From positions 10,875,501 to 10,939,500 of the forward strand of contig NC_133397.1 in NCBI RefSeq assembly GCF_047511655.1: a stretch of 64,000 nucleotides of DNA, read 5' to 3'. Numbering within the stretch: position 1 is the stretch's first letter; the number at the start of each line of letters is the position of its first letter. Positions 1-11,391 of this stretch are shown one piece after another. The position numbers and the translations under genes are program-made. A model generated the notes under the pieces. That model saw nothing but the letters and a program-made list of their open reading frames with translations, was not told the DNA's origin and did not search any database. Source of the DNA: Castor canadensis. Taxonomy: Eukaryota > Chordata > Mammalia > Rodentia > Castoridae.

Positions 1-724
1 TGCAGCAAAGGAGGTCTTTATATGGTACCACAAACCCATTTGCATCTACACTTAGCTTCTAGTTCCAATTAAATCAGCCATATTTTTATATTTTTTCAAG
101 TGTTTCTAGCATAGCAAAGCTATTCAAATTCCACTCTCTGTGTAACCACCCCAACATTTTTCCAATATTAGAGATATCATGACATCAAGTGTATTCCTTT
201 CTACTACCTTCCTGTGCATCAGTCATCTTACTACCATTTCAAGTTTTACTTTATGGCAGAGCATGCCTATACCAGTGATGGTGACCTTGTTTCCATTTAG
301 GCTTTTAATAATTCAATTTCAAAATCACATTTTAGGATTTGCTTTCTCAGAGCAATGAGGATAGCAACCCTTTTAGTTCAGATTTCCCAGGAAGAAGGAC
401 CTGATTCATGAAATAGCAAACACAATATTTATTAGAGGATTATTTGATAATACAACTTGTGGAAGAGAAGTAAAAGAGATGAGATTGGGTAGAGGGAGAC
501 GCTTTCAGCTTTAATAAAGATTTCATTCAACTGATTGAGGAGTTTATATCTGGGGTCTCTTCAGATCTGTTCTGATTCAAATAATGCTCATTATCCCTCA
601 GCTAAGAAAAATGAATGCTAGATTTAGATAACTAGTAAAGTTCACATAATATTTCAAAGCATTTGGTTATGGGAGATTGAGGGGTAATAAGTTTAAAAGA
701 ACACTGTAGGTACTCTGTTTGCCT
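1..724. other. Unassigned AT-rich sequence
   Basis: I see no gene, long open frame or recognisable repeat in this stretch. The base composition is ordinary for a mammalian intergenic region. An old, heavily mutated repeat could be hidden here. Confidence 0.5.
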
Positions 725-1165
725 AAGCATAATTTTTAAAAAATTTATTTTGTGATAAGTTAAAACAAAATTATACATATTATTGAGGCAACGTTGAAGG
801 TTTCAATACACATATATATTGTGCAATGCTTAAACCAAGATAAACATACCTGCATTCTCAAACATTTACTATTTCCTTATGATTAAAACTTTCAAAATTC
901 TTTCTTGTAGCTTCTTGAAATGTGAAGTAGATTGTTGCTATCAATAGTTTTCTTATGGTGCAATAGCACATGAGAATTTTTTGCTGCTCTCTAATTGCAT
1001 GTACCTTAGTACACTCAACCAAACTTTCCTCATCCCCACCCTATACACCCTGGCCTCTGGTAATAAGCATTCTACTCTCAGCATCTATGATAAAAACTTT
1101 TTAGATTCAATGTATGATTGAGATCATGTGACACTGTCTTTTCTGTATCTATCCAGGCATCCTTT
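725..1165 (-). mobile_element. Old L1M 3' end, reverse strand
   Basis: Read on the + strand, the block follows the antisense layout of an ancient mammalian L1 3' UTR. It has an 'attatacatattattgagg' start, then a 'tttcaatacacatatatattgtgcaatg' type segment, a C-rich 'cctcatccccaccctatac' stretch, and 'aactttttagattcaatgta' running into 'gagatcatgtgacactgtc'. That last part is the end of ORF2 read backwards. The copy is degenerate and truncated at both sides. Assignment to the L1MA/MB age class is from memory of the family; the subfamily is not certain. Confidence 0.7.
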
Positions 1166-2358
1166 TAATCCTGTGCAAACATATCCCTCAATATCTCTTT
1201 AGATTAAATTCTGTAGTGCTCATCCCACATCTAAACAATGACAAAATATCCAAAATGTCCCTTGTTTGCATGAATAAGTGATTAGATTGCTGTCATGATT
1301 ATTTAAAATGACAATAGCAAGTTGTTTTGTGTACATATCAGTGTGTGTGCTTTGCATGAGAAACAGTTTTTCAAAGAGCTACATGCTCATAATGAAGGCA
1401 ATGAAAAAATCCAGACATGTAGAAATACTGTTTGAAATATAATTATTGAGGTGCTGATCAGTTCCGGATCTTGGCCACATCACCTACTCACTGAACATGT
1501 TTCCTTGCTGCACTTTGAGGGTGACACGTATCTCACAGTGTTAATGTCTGTGTATATATGCATGTGTACTCACAGTTTACAGTTTAAATGCTATTAAATT
1601 AGTAAGTGTACATGAAAATATCTAGCATTACAGTAGCTACTGAAATGCAGGTGAATCTTAATGACTAGCATCTGACCCTACCTAAAAAGACAAAAACATC
1701 TTGCAAGTAATTGCTTCTGTCTTCTAAGATAACTGCTGCTGTTTGGCAACACAGTAGGGACTCCCAGTAGAAGCAACCTTGCTCTCATTGCATCTACTCC
1801 AGAGAAATCAAGAAATAATTACCTTTTTATTTGGAAAGTTGATTGATGCAGCAGCCTTCCCTGTGGCTCTGGTGAGAGAATAACTTGGGTTTTATTCAGC
1901 CTTCATTACTCTTATGCAGGGATAATTTGAGTTCAGGGCAAAGAGAACCACAGCTGATTAAAGAGAAGACCTTGGGCACATCAACTCTCAGACATCTTGA
2001 TTACAATATCTGGGGGCTCTCATTCCATACTCATAAATACTGTAAGAATGTGACACCCTTCAGTGCCAAGACAGCTTTCTGCTTTCCATGAATACAGGAG
2101 AAAGAATGCTTAACAGGGAGCAATGTCAGCAGCAGAATCACAATGAGAAAATATTGCTCCCCAATACATGATAACAATTATTTACTGTTGAAATGGAAAT
2201 TGCTACAATTTTCATTGATTAATGTGGAATATTCTTGTATTCATTTTGTTTAAAATGATAACTTTCGTATTGACAATGTAACTACATAACACCAAATTAA
2301 AAATTGACAAGTAATATCATAAATATCTTTCATTGATATGATTTTTAAGAGCCCTTTG
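1166..2358. other. Unassigned sequence
   Basis: No recognisable gene or repeat. A 68-codon frame at 1885-2091 has no familiar domain and is no longer than expected by chance. Confidence 0.5.
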
Positions 2359-2692
2359 TAAAAATTTATTAATGTATATTAATTGTACAAAGAGCTTCAC
2401 CATGGTATTCCCATATATCCATATTTTGCACTTTGATCAAACTAACTCCTCTGTGGCGCTTTCTTTTCCCCATACCTCCTGTATTCTCTTTTTAACAGTC
2501 CTCAATGGGTTTCATTATGTCATACTCATACATAGATCCAATATACTTCAATATTATCCACCCTCATCATATTTTTTCCCTCTCTCCACTCTTGCTCTTA
2601 CTCCCTAAATAGTTCTATATTTACATTTGTGTTTTACATTTAGATCTGGATTCTGCATATGAGAGAAAACATGAAATATATGTCTTTCTGAA
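2359..2692 (-). mobile_element. L1 3' segment of a 5'-inverted copy
   Basis: The reverse strand carries an L1 3' UTR ending in an A-rich tail near 2359. Its opposite end contains the last ORF2 codons, visible on the + strand as 'atgagagaaaacatgaaat' at about 2658. The UTR belongs to the same lineage as 18705-18903 and 54720-54900, marked on the + strand here by 'gggtttcattatgtcatac'. At about 2692 the sequence switches abruptly to L1 in the opposite orientation (next entry), so the two pieces are read as one insertion. Confidence 0.75.
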
Positions 2693-3292
2693 AAGAACCA
2701 GCATTCCCATTAACAAATAGGCAAGTGAATTAAACAGACAGTTCTCAAAAAAAGTAGAAATTGTCAATAAATGCATGAAGAAATGCTTAACTACCCTGGC
2801 AACAATTGGAAATAAAATTAAGTGACATTAATATTTTATCTCAACCTGGTTAGAATGGCTGTGATCAAGAACACAAACAACAAAAGATGCTGGTAAGGAT
2901 TTGGGGGAAAATAGAACCCTATACAATGCTGGTGGAAGTGTAAATGAGTGGAACTACTGTGGAAAGAAGTTTGAAGTTTTCTCAAAAAATAGTTCTATTT
3001 GTTTAAAAATAAAACTACTCTAAGATTCTGCTATAGCAGTTGTGTGTATATGTCCAAAAGGAGTGAAAGTCAGGATACAACAGAGATACCTTCACACTCC
3101 TGTTTATTGTAGCACTATTCATAATAGCCAAGCTAAGGAACCAGGTACCAGCAACTAATGAATGGATAAAGAAAATGTGGTACATACACACAATGGATTT
3201 AACCACAAAAAAGAAAGAAATTAAGCCATTTGCTGGAAAACAGATGGAAATGGAGACTATCATGTTAAGCAAAACCATGCATATAATTTTTA
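2693..3292 (+). mobile_element. Inverted 5' segment of the same L1 (ORF2 C-terminal part)
   Basis: This is forward-strand L1 ORF2 sequence covering roughly the last 200 codons. It includes the segment corresponding to 'aatgctggtggaagtgtaaa', then 'tttattgtagcactattca', 'gaatggataaagaaaatgtg' and 'gaaatggagactatcatg'. It stops just before the codons that open the neighbouring reverse segment. Adjacent, oppositely oriented pieces that meet at nearly the same L1 position are the hallmark of twin priming. Many stops and indels show that it is an old, dead copy. Confidence 0.75.
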
Positions 3293-3788
3293 AAATAGAT
3301 TTTAAAAAAGTCAAAGCCTCAAATATTTTAAACATTTCAATCCCAAAGCTCTTATATAATTTGGCTAGCTTCTTATATTTAAAAAATATTTAAATATAAA
3401 TGGAAAGTAACTAAGTTTTATAAATATTAATCATGCATATAAGATAGATAGGGAAGACAGAATAGTGGAAAACTTTTGCCAGAGAAACTCCGTGGGTCTC
3501 GTAAGTCAGTGAGTTATAATGAGAAAAGTGTGTTGTTACAGTTCAGAGCACCTAGAACAAATTTTAATCACCATACACTAGCTGTCAGGAAATATACAAA
3601 TCAATGTATCCCTCTGAATTTTAGTTTCCTATTAAAAAAGTTGAGATAAATACAGCCTTCCTTTAAAAGTTTCTATAAGTTTACTTCTGACTGTAAATGT
3701 ACTATGCTACTTCAATTATTTTAAAGCACTGACAAAATGTTCATCACTATCATTTTTTGTATGTAAGGGCCTCTTTTTATTGGTAACA
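3293..3788. other. Unassigned sequence
   Basis: No recognisable gene or repeat is visible between the two L1 copies. Confidence 0.5.
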
Positions 3789-4605
3789 CTTTTCTTTTTG
3801 TTCCTTTATTATTGTGATGGATGGGGGTACATTGTGGCATTTACACAGGTTCTTAGAATGTATCAAATATATCATACATGAATTCACCCCCTCTACTGTT
3901 CTCCTTTATCTCCTCCTCCCCTAATTCTTGGAGTAGTTTCAACAGGTATCATTGTTGTATTTATATACATGTATACACACTTTTTGCTCCATATTCACCC
4001 TCTTACCCCCTTTCCCCTTCACCCCTGCCCTCCCACTGATGTCAGCCCTTCCCTGTGGGCAAGACTTGTTTCTCCCTACAGTTCTCTGATTGTGTAGAAG
4101 AAAAAGGAGAAGAGATAAAACAAAAAACATGACATTTCAGCTGGTCTGAGATAAAGGTAACCACACAGGGATTTTGCATATTTGTACGCATGTATTATAA
4201 CCCCAACTGGATTATTTCCTCTAAGTTTCTTCATTCTACCTTAGTCCCTTTCTTTATGGAAGTTTCAGTAGGTTTAAGATTTCTATATTCATTCTTGTAC
4301 AGAGAGTATAACAACCTTATTCAAGCTTTTATATTCCCTACCCCTCCCGTGTGTGACCTGTCTTTAGTGTGACCAGTGTTTTATAATATTGCTTCATTTG
4401 TGTTAGGTCTGTGAGAGAGAACATGTGGCTTTGGACCTTCTGAGTCTGGCTGAATTCATAAAAGATGATGTCCTCCAGTTCCATCCATTTAACTGTGAAT
4501 GACAGAATTTCATTCTCTTTGTGGCTGAGTAAAATTTCATTGTATATAAATACTACATTTTCTTAATCCATTTGTCAAAAGTGGGGCATCTTGGCTGTTT
4601 CCATT
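3789..4605 (-). mobile_element. 5'-truncated L1, 3' UTR and ORF2 end
   Basis: On the + strand the block starts T-rich and then gives a C-rich UTR with 'acattgtggcatttacacag' and 'gaattcaccccctctactg'. ORF2 read backwards follows, with 'gatgatgtcctccagttcc' and 'gtggctgagtaaaatttca'. It ends in the middle of ORF2 near 'ggctgtttccatta', so the 5' part is missing. The UTR lineage is the same as in the copy at 18904-19903. The reverse frame at 3939-4130 is UTR sequence and not a gene. Confidence 0.8.
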
Positions 4606-5335
4606 ATCATTAACAATAACAGAATTACCTAAACCATAAATAAATTATCAGGGAATGAATGAAAGTATAAGTCACAATGTGTGGCCCCCAGTAGGTCTTC
4701 AACAACAGTGTAGATGAAAAACACACTTACTTGGTTAAATATTAAAATATTGTTTGGTGCTGATGGTAATATTTGCTAACTAATATGAATAGTAGTTATA
4801 ATATACGTTTTTTTCAAGTAGTATATCAAATAAAATGTCACCTGATGCTGACTCAATTCAACATTTAGAATGACTACCATGCTTTATAAAATATTATTTG
4901 TTTTATGTTCAAGGAAAGAAAAGAATCTTGATTTTATTTTCCTTGATTTCCTATGCTGCAACTATAATGATATATGTATATGTTATATACATATATCTTA
5001 TTATAAAGTACAAAATCAAATAAATTATGAAGTTTGTGAAAAGTAAAATGCTTAATGCATAATATGTAGGAAATATTTTATAGAAAATATGTTTAGTTTT
5101 GTATAAATGTTCATATGTGTAACATTTTAAAATTCAATATAGTATTATGAATATTTAAATACTACTTAAACAGTTATTATATACTATGAATATACATATA
5201 TTTAAATTAAAATATTATTTTCAGTCTCCCTTAATGTTTGGTCTTACCTTGAAAATTACATTATAACCTATTTATTACCACTTAGAACAATCTATGGAAT
5301 TCACTGATACACTATGTTTCCTTTAGTTTATTGAT
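4606..5335. other. Unassigned, very AT-rich sequence
   Basis: Apart from the 4969-4997 palindrome, nothing recognisable is present. The block is rich in A/T runs and short TATA-like words. Confidence 0.5.
4969..4997. repeat. AT-rich palindrome, 13-bp arms
   Basis: The arm 'gatatatgtatat' (4969-4981) pairs perfectly with its reverse complement at 4985-4997 around the 3-base loop 'gtt'. Composition is nearly pure A/T with alternating purine and pyrimidine. This could be a chance product of TA-rich sequence. Confidence 0.85.
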
Positions 5336-5409
5336 TTAAAGGCAAACTGCTCAAAACACAAGAAGAGGTAGGAATGTGAATTACTCAGCAATTATGGAAA
5401 GCAGCATAG
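5336..5409 (+). mobile_element. L1 ORF2 fragment, left part (split by SINE)
   Basis: The forward sequence 'ggaatgtgaattactcagc' and 'ggaaagcagcatagaagttc' matches the conserved L1 stretch that encodes the region just upstream of the ORF2 C-terminus. It breaks off at 'aaaaactaa', where a SINE begins, and L1 resumes near 5560. Confidence 0.65.
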
Positions 5410-5535
5410 AAGTTCCTTTAAAAACTAAGCTGGGCACAGTAGCTCATGCCTCCAATCTCAGCTACTTGGGAGGCATTGAGTCCAACCCCATTGCCCCACT
5501 TCCCACACACAGAAATAAAACAACCACATAATCAT
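5410..5535 (+). mobile_element. Composite B1/ID-like SINE, internally deleted
   Basis: It opens with a 7SL-type start, 'gctgggcacagtagctcatg', and the 'ctacttgggaggc' core. It then jumps to 'ttgagtccaaccccattgcc', which resembles the 3' end of the tRNA-like ID part, followed by an A-rich tail. The middle of the composite element is missing. It sits inside an L1 copy and is therefore younger than that copy. Confidence 0.65.
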
Positions 5536-5559
5536 CAATCCCCATTTTGATTGATTTTC

Positions 5560-6062
5560 TCACTATTTACATTAGCTAAGATATGTAATCAACCTATAGG
5601 TCTATTGACAGCTAAATGGACAAAAACCCCAAAAGGTAGTGTATTTACACAATGGAGTATTCTTCTGTCATTTGTGGTAATATACATAGAAAGGAAGGAT
5701 ACGCTGCTAACTGAAATAAGTCAGACACAGATGACAAGTACTTCATGATAACACTGATGTGTGGAAGATAGACTACTGATCTCCCAGAAGTAGAGAGTAG
5801 AATAGTCCTCAACAAAGGCTGGGAAGTTTGAAGAGAGAGACATGGTTGCCAGGTACAGAGATACTAATCAGTAGGGTAACTGTGAATGACAATGATTAAT
5901 TGTATATTTCAGAACAGCTAGTAGAGAGGATTGTGGATGTTCCTAGCACAGAGAAAGAACAAACAGTGGAGGTGAAGGACATGCCAATTGTGCTGGTCTG
6001 ATCATCACCACATACTGTGTACACACTGACACATCCCACTCTACCTGAAAAGAAAACGTAAG
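5560..6062 (+). mobile_element. L1 ORF2 end and 3' UTR, right part
   Basis: Forward L1 resumes with 'acattagctaagatatgtaa', then 'cacaatggagtattcttctg' and 'actgaaataagtcagacaca', then a UTR with 'gagagtagaatagtcctcaa'. It fades out near 6060 without a clear poly-A. This is an old L1M-type copy. The 65-codon frame at 5551-5748 is ORF2 remnant. Confidence 0.7.
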
Positions 6063-7890
6063 GAAAGACAAAAGGGATCGGCCTTTCCTGGAATGTATTT
6101 AAAAATAATATTCACAATGAGGGAGAATTATGTAGAGTAAAATAAGAATCAGAGGCCTAAACAAGACCTTTGCAAGTTCTCAGGTTGCCTGCGTTCAACG
6201 CCCAGTTTGGCCTTTTCTTTGGCAAATGAGACATGAAACTGGTAATAAATGCCAGAGATGTAAGGATTAAAGAAAATGTAAATGTACGATGCTCAGTAAT
6301 CTTCCTGGATGGGTACACATTAAGTGTTCGATGTGTGTTATATCTCATTTTTTGTTTTATTACTGAACTATAAAAGATACCTCAATTTCCCTGGCATACA
6401 GAGGTATCTGTTGCTCCTCTCCACCTTTTTCATTTGTTAGATTTGTAATTCTGACTGAAACAGGAAGTTGTCTCACAATTTTAAGTCTGAACTTTGCAGA
6501 AAAACAATAGAAAAGCATAACTTTAAGTGATAACATTTGTTCATTTTATTTATTGTTGTACCTTGAATCTTAGACTGGAGTCCTGTTCACGATAGGTGTG
6601 TTGTGTTATTTTTATGACCACTGTAAGATTCAACAATCGTATTAATAGTTTACTTCCATACATTTTCTTATTCAAGTTTCTCACATTCTGATTGTATAAA
6701 AAGTATTACAGAATAATTTAAAAGGGAAAATGTGAGGAATAGTAGCATCACCTAGATCTGATATTTTTCCCTAGTATACTTTTAACCATAAAACAAGTAT
6801 CATATGGTATTTATTATTCATACATGGTATCTTTGTAACCTTTATTTCCTTTAGCGATTAGGATTCGGCTACATAGATTCCTCTTTAATGTTCCTTATGT
6901 TTTAAATGATTGAATGCATATTTTGAGATATAAATGTTTCTATACTTAGAGGTCTTACTTTCTGATTTAAGTCATTCTACCCTTTATCTCTATTTTATCC
7001 CTTTGCACACACTATTGCAATCAAATATGCAAATATTGGGAGCACTAATTTAAATTGAGAGTAACATAGTATTGCAGAATATAACAAGAATGTGCTAAAC
7101 TATTATATTCTATGCATAAATGTTTCACTTGCTAAACTAAAATAAATGGTTCATAATGTATTAATGTCCTTAAATTAATGTTTTTATATCTGTTTTCTAT
7201 TATATTTAAAATGTAAAGTGGGCATGTTTATTGGCTTTTTATATTCAAAAAGTTGCTTATGGATGATTGAGCACATAGTAGGATGGGGTCTTCTAACCAT
7301 GTCTATGTTCTGTTTTATCTGGGGCAAGTTTACAGATTCATTAATCTGAATTAGACTGCTGATTTGAGCAAGTGCTCCATCCATGACCTTTTCTTCACCT
7401 CCAGAAGAGCTTTAATTAGAATAACCTCTCATAGCATTTTAGTTTGATAACCATAATCCTATGTATTCACTCCACATAAAAGCACTTGTCAGTAGAGACC
7501 TTGGAATGGTTTCACATGCCATGCACTGCCCCTGTCCCTCACACTGATACGCATGTAACACAGTCAGACCCACCCTCATTACTTCCAAAGAGCCAACTGC
7601 ATCCATTCCAAAGAATATCTCTTTCTGGTCTTGACTTTTAAGAGGACAATGTATTCTTAGGACATGTCTTCCTTTCCTACTTTTTTTCCAATTTGTCTGT
7701 AAAATTTATACTTCTATAGTTTCAAAATGTCATTATTGCATATTCATCTCTATATTTAGATGTTAATTATGATAATTAATCTTTTACAGCTTCTAAAGTG
7801 TTTTTCCTCAAACTTACTTATCAACTTGCACTTAATATCTCTACTTATTTTATAGAAAAATATTTTTAAATTACCTACATTTGTCATCTG
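6063..7890. other. Unassigned sequence
   Basis: No gene or clear repeat. Short frames on the reverse strand at 6157-6348 and 7184-7384 (63 and 66 codons) have no recognisable domain. Confidence 0.5.
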
Positions 7891-8325
7891 AAATATTTTT
7901 AACTTTTTATTATGATAAAATATTTAATAACATGAAATTTTTTATTTGAACAATTTTTAAGTATACACTTCAGTGGCCTTTTACATTCACAGTGTTATGA
8001 AACACTGTGAATTACAGCGTCTGTTACAAAACTCTTCCGTCAGTCAGTTTCAAATAGAAACTCTGTGCCCATTGAGCAATAATCACTTTTCCCATTCCCC
8101 ACAGCTACTAGTAACTTAATGAATTTCTCTATTCTGAATATTTTTTACATAAGCAGAATCTTGCAATATTTATTCTTTTATAGCAGGGTATAATATATCC
8201 AAGGTCCACACACATTGTAGCATGTATGTGGTGTACTTCCTTTTTATAGATTGATAATTTTTTATGTGTATGACACATTTTGTTTACTGGTTGATGAATA
8301 CAAGGGAGACTTCAAAATTGTTAGT
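7891..8325 (-). mobile_element. Ancient L1M 3' portion, reverse strand
   Basis: The + strand follows the well-known antisense order of an old L1M: 'aagtatacacttcagtggcc', 'cattcacagtgttatg', 'gaaactctgtgcccattgag', 'cccattccccacagctac', 'attctgaatattttttacat', 'cattgtagcatgtatgtg' and 'cattttgtttactggttg'. It is strongly diverged, as expected of an insertion that predates the rodent radiation. It contains the hairpin at 7985-8012. Confidence 0.75.
7985..8012. repeat. Perfect 12-bp hairpin in old L1
   Basis: The arm 'attcacagtgtt' (7985-7996) is followed by the loop 'atga' and then by its exact reverse complement (8001-8012). In related L1M copies the left arm is the normal L1 sequence, while the right arm does not fit the usual continuation. 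The right arm therefore looks like a secondary change. Confidence 0.85.
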
Positions 8326-9108
8326 AGTTTTGAAACCTTTCCAAATGTTTTCAATTTCCAACTTCTCCAAATTAAACTGCTTAATTAAACAACTGATAAC
8401 TGATAAGTTGTTTAAATTATCAACCTAGATCCTATTTGATCCATCAATGATATTTCACACAATTGACTAGAATTTGTCTCTCCATAATTGCTATCTAGAA
8501 GGCAGGATGGCACTTTTGCAGATTGAGTATAAAATTGAGAAACCTGAAGGGACTCTCACCCATGGGAATATAGGAAACAGTTTTTACTGAAGCTCTAGTA
8601 AACTATGTATTGTCTCATTGGCTTGAATAAAAATAATACATCCATTCTTGATTAAAATATTACAAGTGAACATACAGTTATTCCTATTTTCTCAGAGTAC
8701 TCCATGGAGTTGTGAATAGGCTTGGTAGCTCCTGAATGTGATTCACAAAGTTATTTGAATGGTGAACATCCAGTTAACTTTGGGTTTCTGAGTAGAAGAG
8801 GGAAGAGGAGAATGTGATTGGATAAACTATCAATAGTACCAGTGATATAATAAATATGGCTGAAAACAAACATAAAATAATGTTTTCAATACCATTTCCA
8901 TCTTAGGTACTGGTGACAGCATCTACAAAATGTTCATGTTCCAATTTAAACATTAAACCAGTATAAGAAGTCAAAAATTGTCTACATTTTCTCCATGAAA
9001 GATCAAAATAAGTAGAAAAATTGTTCTTTACTTTCCCTTGCAAAACATGATTGTTTTAATTTATTTCTTGAAGTGCACTTCAGAACAGAAGTGATATGCA
9101 TTTGGCTT
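8326..9108. other. Unassigned sequence
   Basis: No gene or clear repeat. A 10-bp inverted repeat (ttaaacaact at 8385-8394 and its complement at 8406-8415, 11-base loop) is the only structure noticed. Confidence 0.45.
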
Positions 9109-9435
9109 CATGACAGTTACAGATAAGATTTAACAGCTAGCCATACAAATAAATCCTGCAGGTGGCGAGCAATGGTCCGTGTAGGAAACAAGTATCCCAG
9201 TTTTCAAAAGGCTATCAATTAAATGAGAAGGGCTGTTGAATGGAGTGACTGCTCCCCAAGTGTTAATTAAAATTGCAGCATTGGTGTGGGGCAGCCAAAT
9301 GTACTGCAGCTCTTGGGCAGCTGTGCTGCAACAGCTCAGCATATTTGCAATCCCAGTGATGTACTGCTGTGATATCTTTGCCAAGAACTACTGCATTATC
9401 GCAGCATATTTCAGATTCCTCTCAGCCTGAGGCAT
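9109..9435. other. Candidate conserved non-coding block
   Basis: This stretch stands out from its surroundings. It has balanced composition, no sign of repeat ancestry, and a dense cluster of words that resemble transcription-factor sites. Among them are TAAT-type homeodomain cores (ctatcaattaaatg, gtgttaattaaaattg), a CAGCTG E-box (gggcagctgtgctg) and repeated CAGC words. Open frames overlap on both strands (9130-9384 reverse, 9236-9430 forward), but neither shows a known domain. Conservation cannot be seen from one sequence, so the enhancer reading is only a suggestion. Confidence 0.3.
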
Positions 9436-9678
9436 GCATTTATTTTAGAACATCTTTTTGTTTCTTTTATTGTGTTCACGCTTTTCCTTAATCCATCTAC
9501 CTTGTGCCTGATGCGTGGGTCTCTCATACTAAGTCACTGAAAAAATACTCCTGCAGCATTAGCTTTACATGTACCTGATCGTGTAGGTGTCACAGCTAAG
9601 GCTCGTATCTGCCTTTGCATGAGGGGAAGCTATTTTTTGCATATCTTTACTTGTATAAATACCAAATACGGTTAGAGT

Positions 9679-9787
9679 TTATTTGTATGTATGTATGTAT
9701 GTATGTATTTCATGGTTCTGAGGTTCAAACTCAGGGCCTTGTACTTGCTGGGCAGGTGATCCATTACTTGAACTACACCTCCTGCCT
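9679..9787 (-). mobile_element. ID-like tRNA-derived SINE with ATAC-type tail
   Basis: On the reverse strand the element starts near 9787 with 'ggcaggaggtgtagttcaag', which is an A-box-like region. It contains a B-box-like 'tgagtttgaacctca' and ends in a simple tail that reads as GTAT/TATG repeats on the + strand (9685-9707). Order and spacing fit a tRNA-derived SINE of the type seen at 57430-57508. Confidence 0.75.
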
Positions 9788-10009
9788 GAGTCGAATTTTT
9801 CTAAAAGTTCTCTTTCTTTAATTCTAAGCTATGTCATTTTTGAAGTCTATACTATCATTAATTTAGGATCTTTGCTTCTTGGGAATAGTTAGCATACTAA
9901 ACTTGTCTCGTATCTGAGCAGCATAGTTTATAAAAAGTTAATTATAGACTGACATGTGCTTGAAGGAGCAATAAAGAGAGATCCCTTGTACACTTTTTCC
10001 AGTTCCCCA

Positions 10010-10788
10010 GTGGTGATGTTTTACAAAATGATTTTATTGGTTTCACAACCAGGAGATTAACATTGGTAAAGTGCATTAATCTAATTCAGATTTCCCAGTT
10101 TCACTTGGATTAAATTCTGTACAATCTTGTGATGCACAGAGCAGTTTATCTAAAAATACATGCTGGTACTAAACATTACCTACACAATACTGATCTTTGT
10201 TGCTCTTTGGTAACTATACTCATATGTCACTAAGATTTCCATCCATCTCTGATACTTGTAACTGAACCTATCCTCTATTTCCAGAATTTCATCTTAAGTG
10301 GAACAAGATGGTATGTAACACTTTAGGATTATTTTCTCCAATTAGCATGATTTTCTGGAAAGGTTATTGAATTATCAATTTTCTACTCCTCTTTGGTGAG
10401 AAGTATTCCATGTTATGTATATATTGCCATTTGCTTAACCATTCATCTAAGGTTACCTGGGATGATTTTTGTTGTTTTCAATTATGTATAAAGTTGTTAT
10501 GAATAGGTGACGTGTAGGTTTTTGTGAACAGAAGCTTTTTTTTTCACTTAAGACAAATTCACAAAGGTACAATTGCTGAACTGAATGGTATTTGCTGCAT
10601 AACTTGTATTAGGAAATGTCTAACTATTTTCCATAGTGGTTGGAATAGTTTATATTCCTGCAAGAGTTGTGCATTTATGACTGGGATTTACTTTTAGTAT
10701 AGTACATGAAGTTTATGTCAGAATTCTTATTATTTTGTTTTTCCATGTTGGCCAGTAACTATCCAACTATCTCATCACCATTTCTTTA
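10010..10788 (-). mobile_element. Ancient L1M, 3' part, reverse strand
   Basis: The + strand carries antisense L1M landmarks: 'tcacaaccaggagattaaca', 'attcagatttcccagtttca', 'gagaagtattccatgttatg', 'gccatttgcttaaccattca', 'ttttccatagtggttggaat' and 'tattcctgcaagagttgtgc'. It stops where the younger full L1 begins at about 10789. Sequence after 17033 may be its continuation. Confidence 0.7.
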
Positions 10789-11391
10789 AAAAACTACTAC
10801 ATCGTATGGGGTGGATTCAAAGTGACAATTCCAATCAGACTTATATTGTACATTATTTACATTTCCCTCATTGTCTGTCCTCCTCAACCTCCTCTCCACT
10901 CCAACCAAAGCAATTGCAAGAGGTTTTTAGTTCTGTTTCATATAGGTTTATGAAGTCCATCAACCATATGCTGTCACTTCAATCATCTCTCTTCACCCTC
11001 TCTCCTCCCACAAGTACACCATTCCCCCAGCACACACTGTGCCTATTTTATAATCATGGTTTTTGTTATTAATATTTAAATTGATGTTCAAAGGGGTGTG
11101 TCAATGTATGCCCTCTGTGGGTGTGCTTTACTTTGGTCTGTTCAGTCCCTTAGAATATACCCCCTTACCCCTTTACCTTCCACCACCTGTTTTTCAAGAG
11201 TTTTCAATGAACATCCTTACATCCTCTACCTTCACATCTTATGTCATGTGATACTATTGATGCTCTATCATTCTCTTTTTCCTTTCCTTCTTTTCCTTAT
11301 TTCCATACAAAATTCCCACTGTTACAAACATGTTCTACTTCTAAGATTGTATATGATCATGCTTGTTTTGTGTATATGTTCATCTTTGTAT

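Noticed and set aside
7985-8012. A microRNA precursor
   Set aside because: The stem is only 12 bp with a four-base loop, far too short for a precursor, and it sits in a decayed L1.
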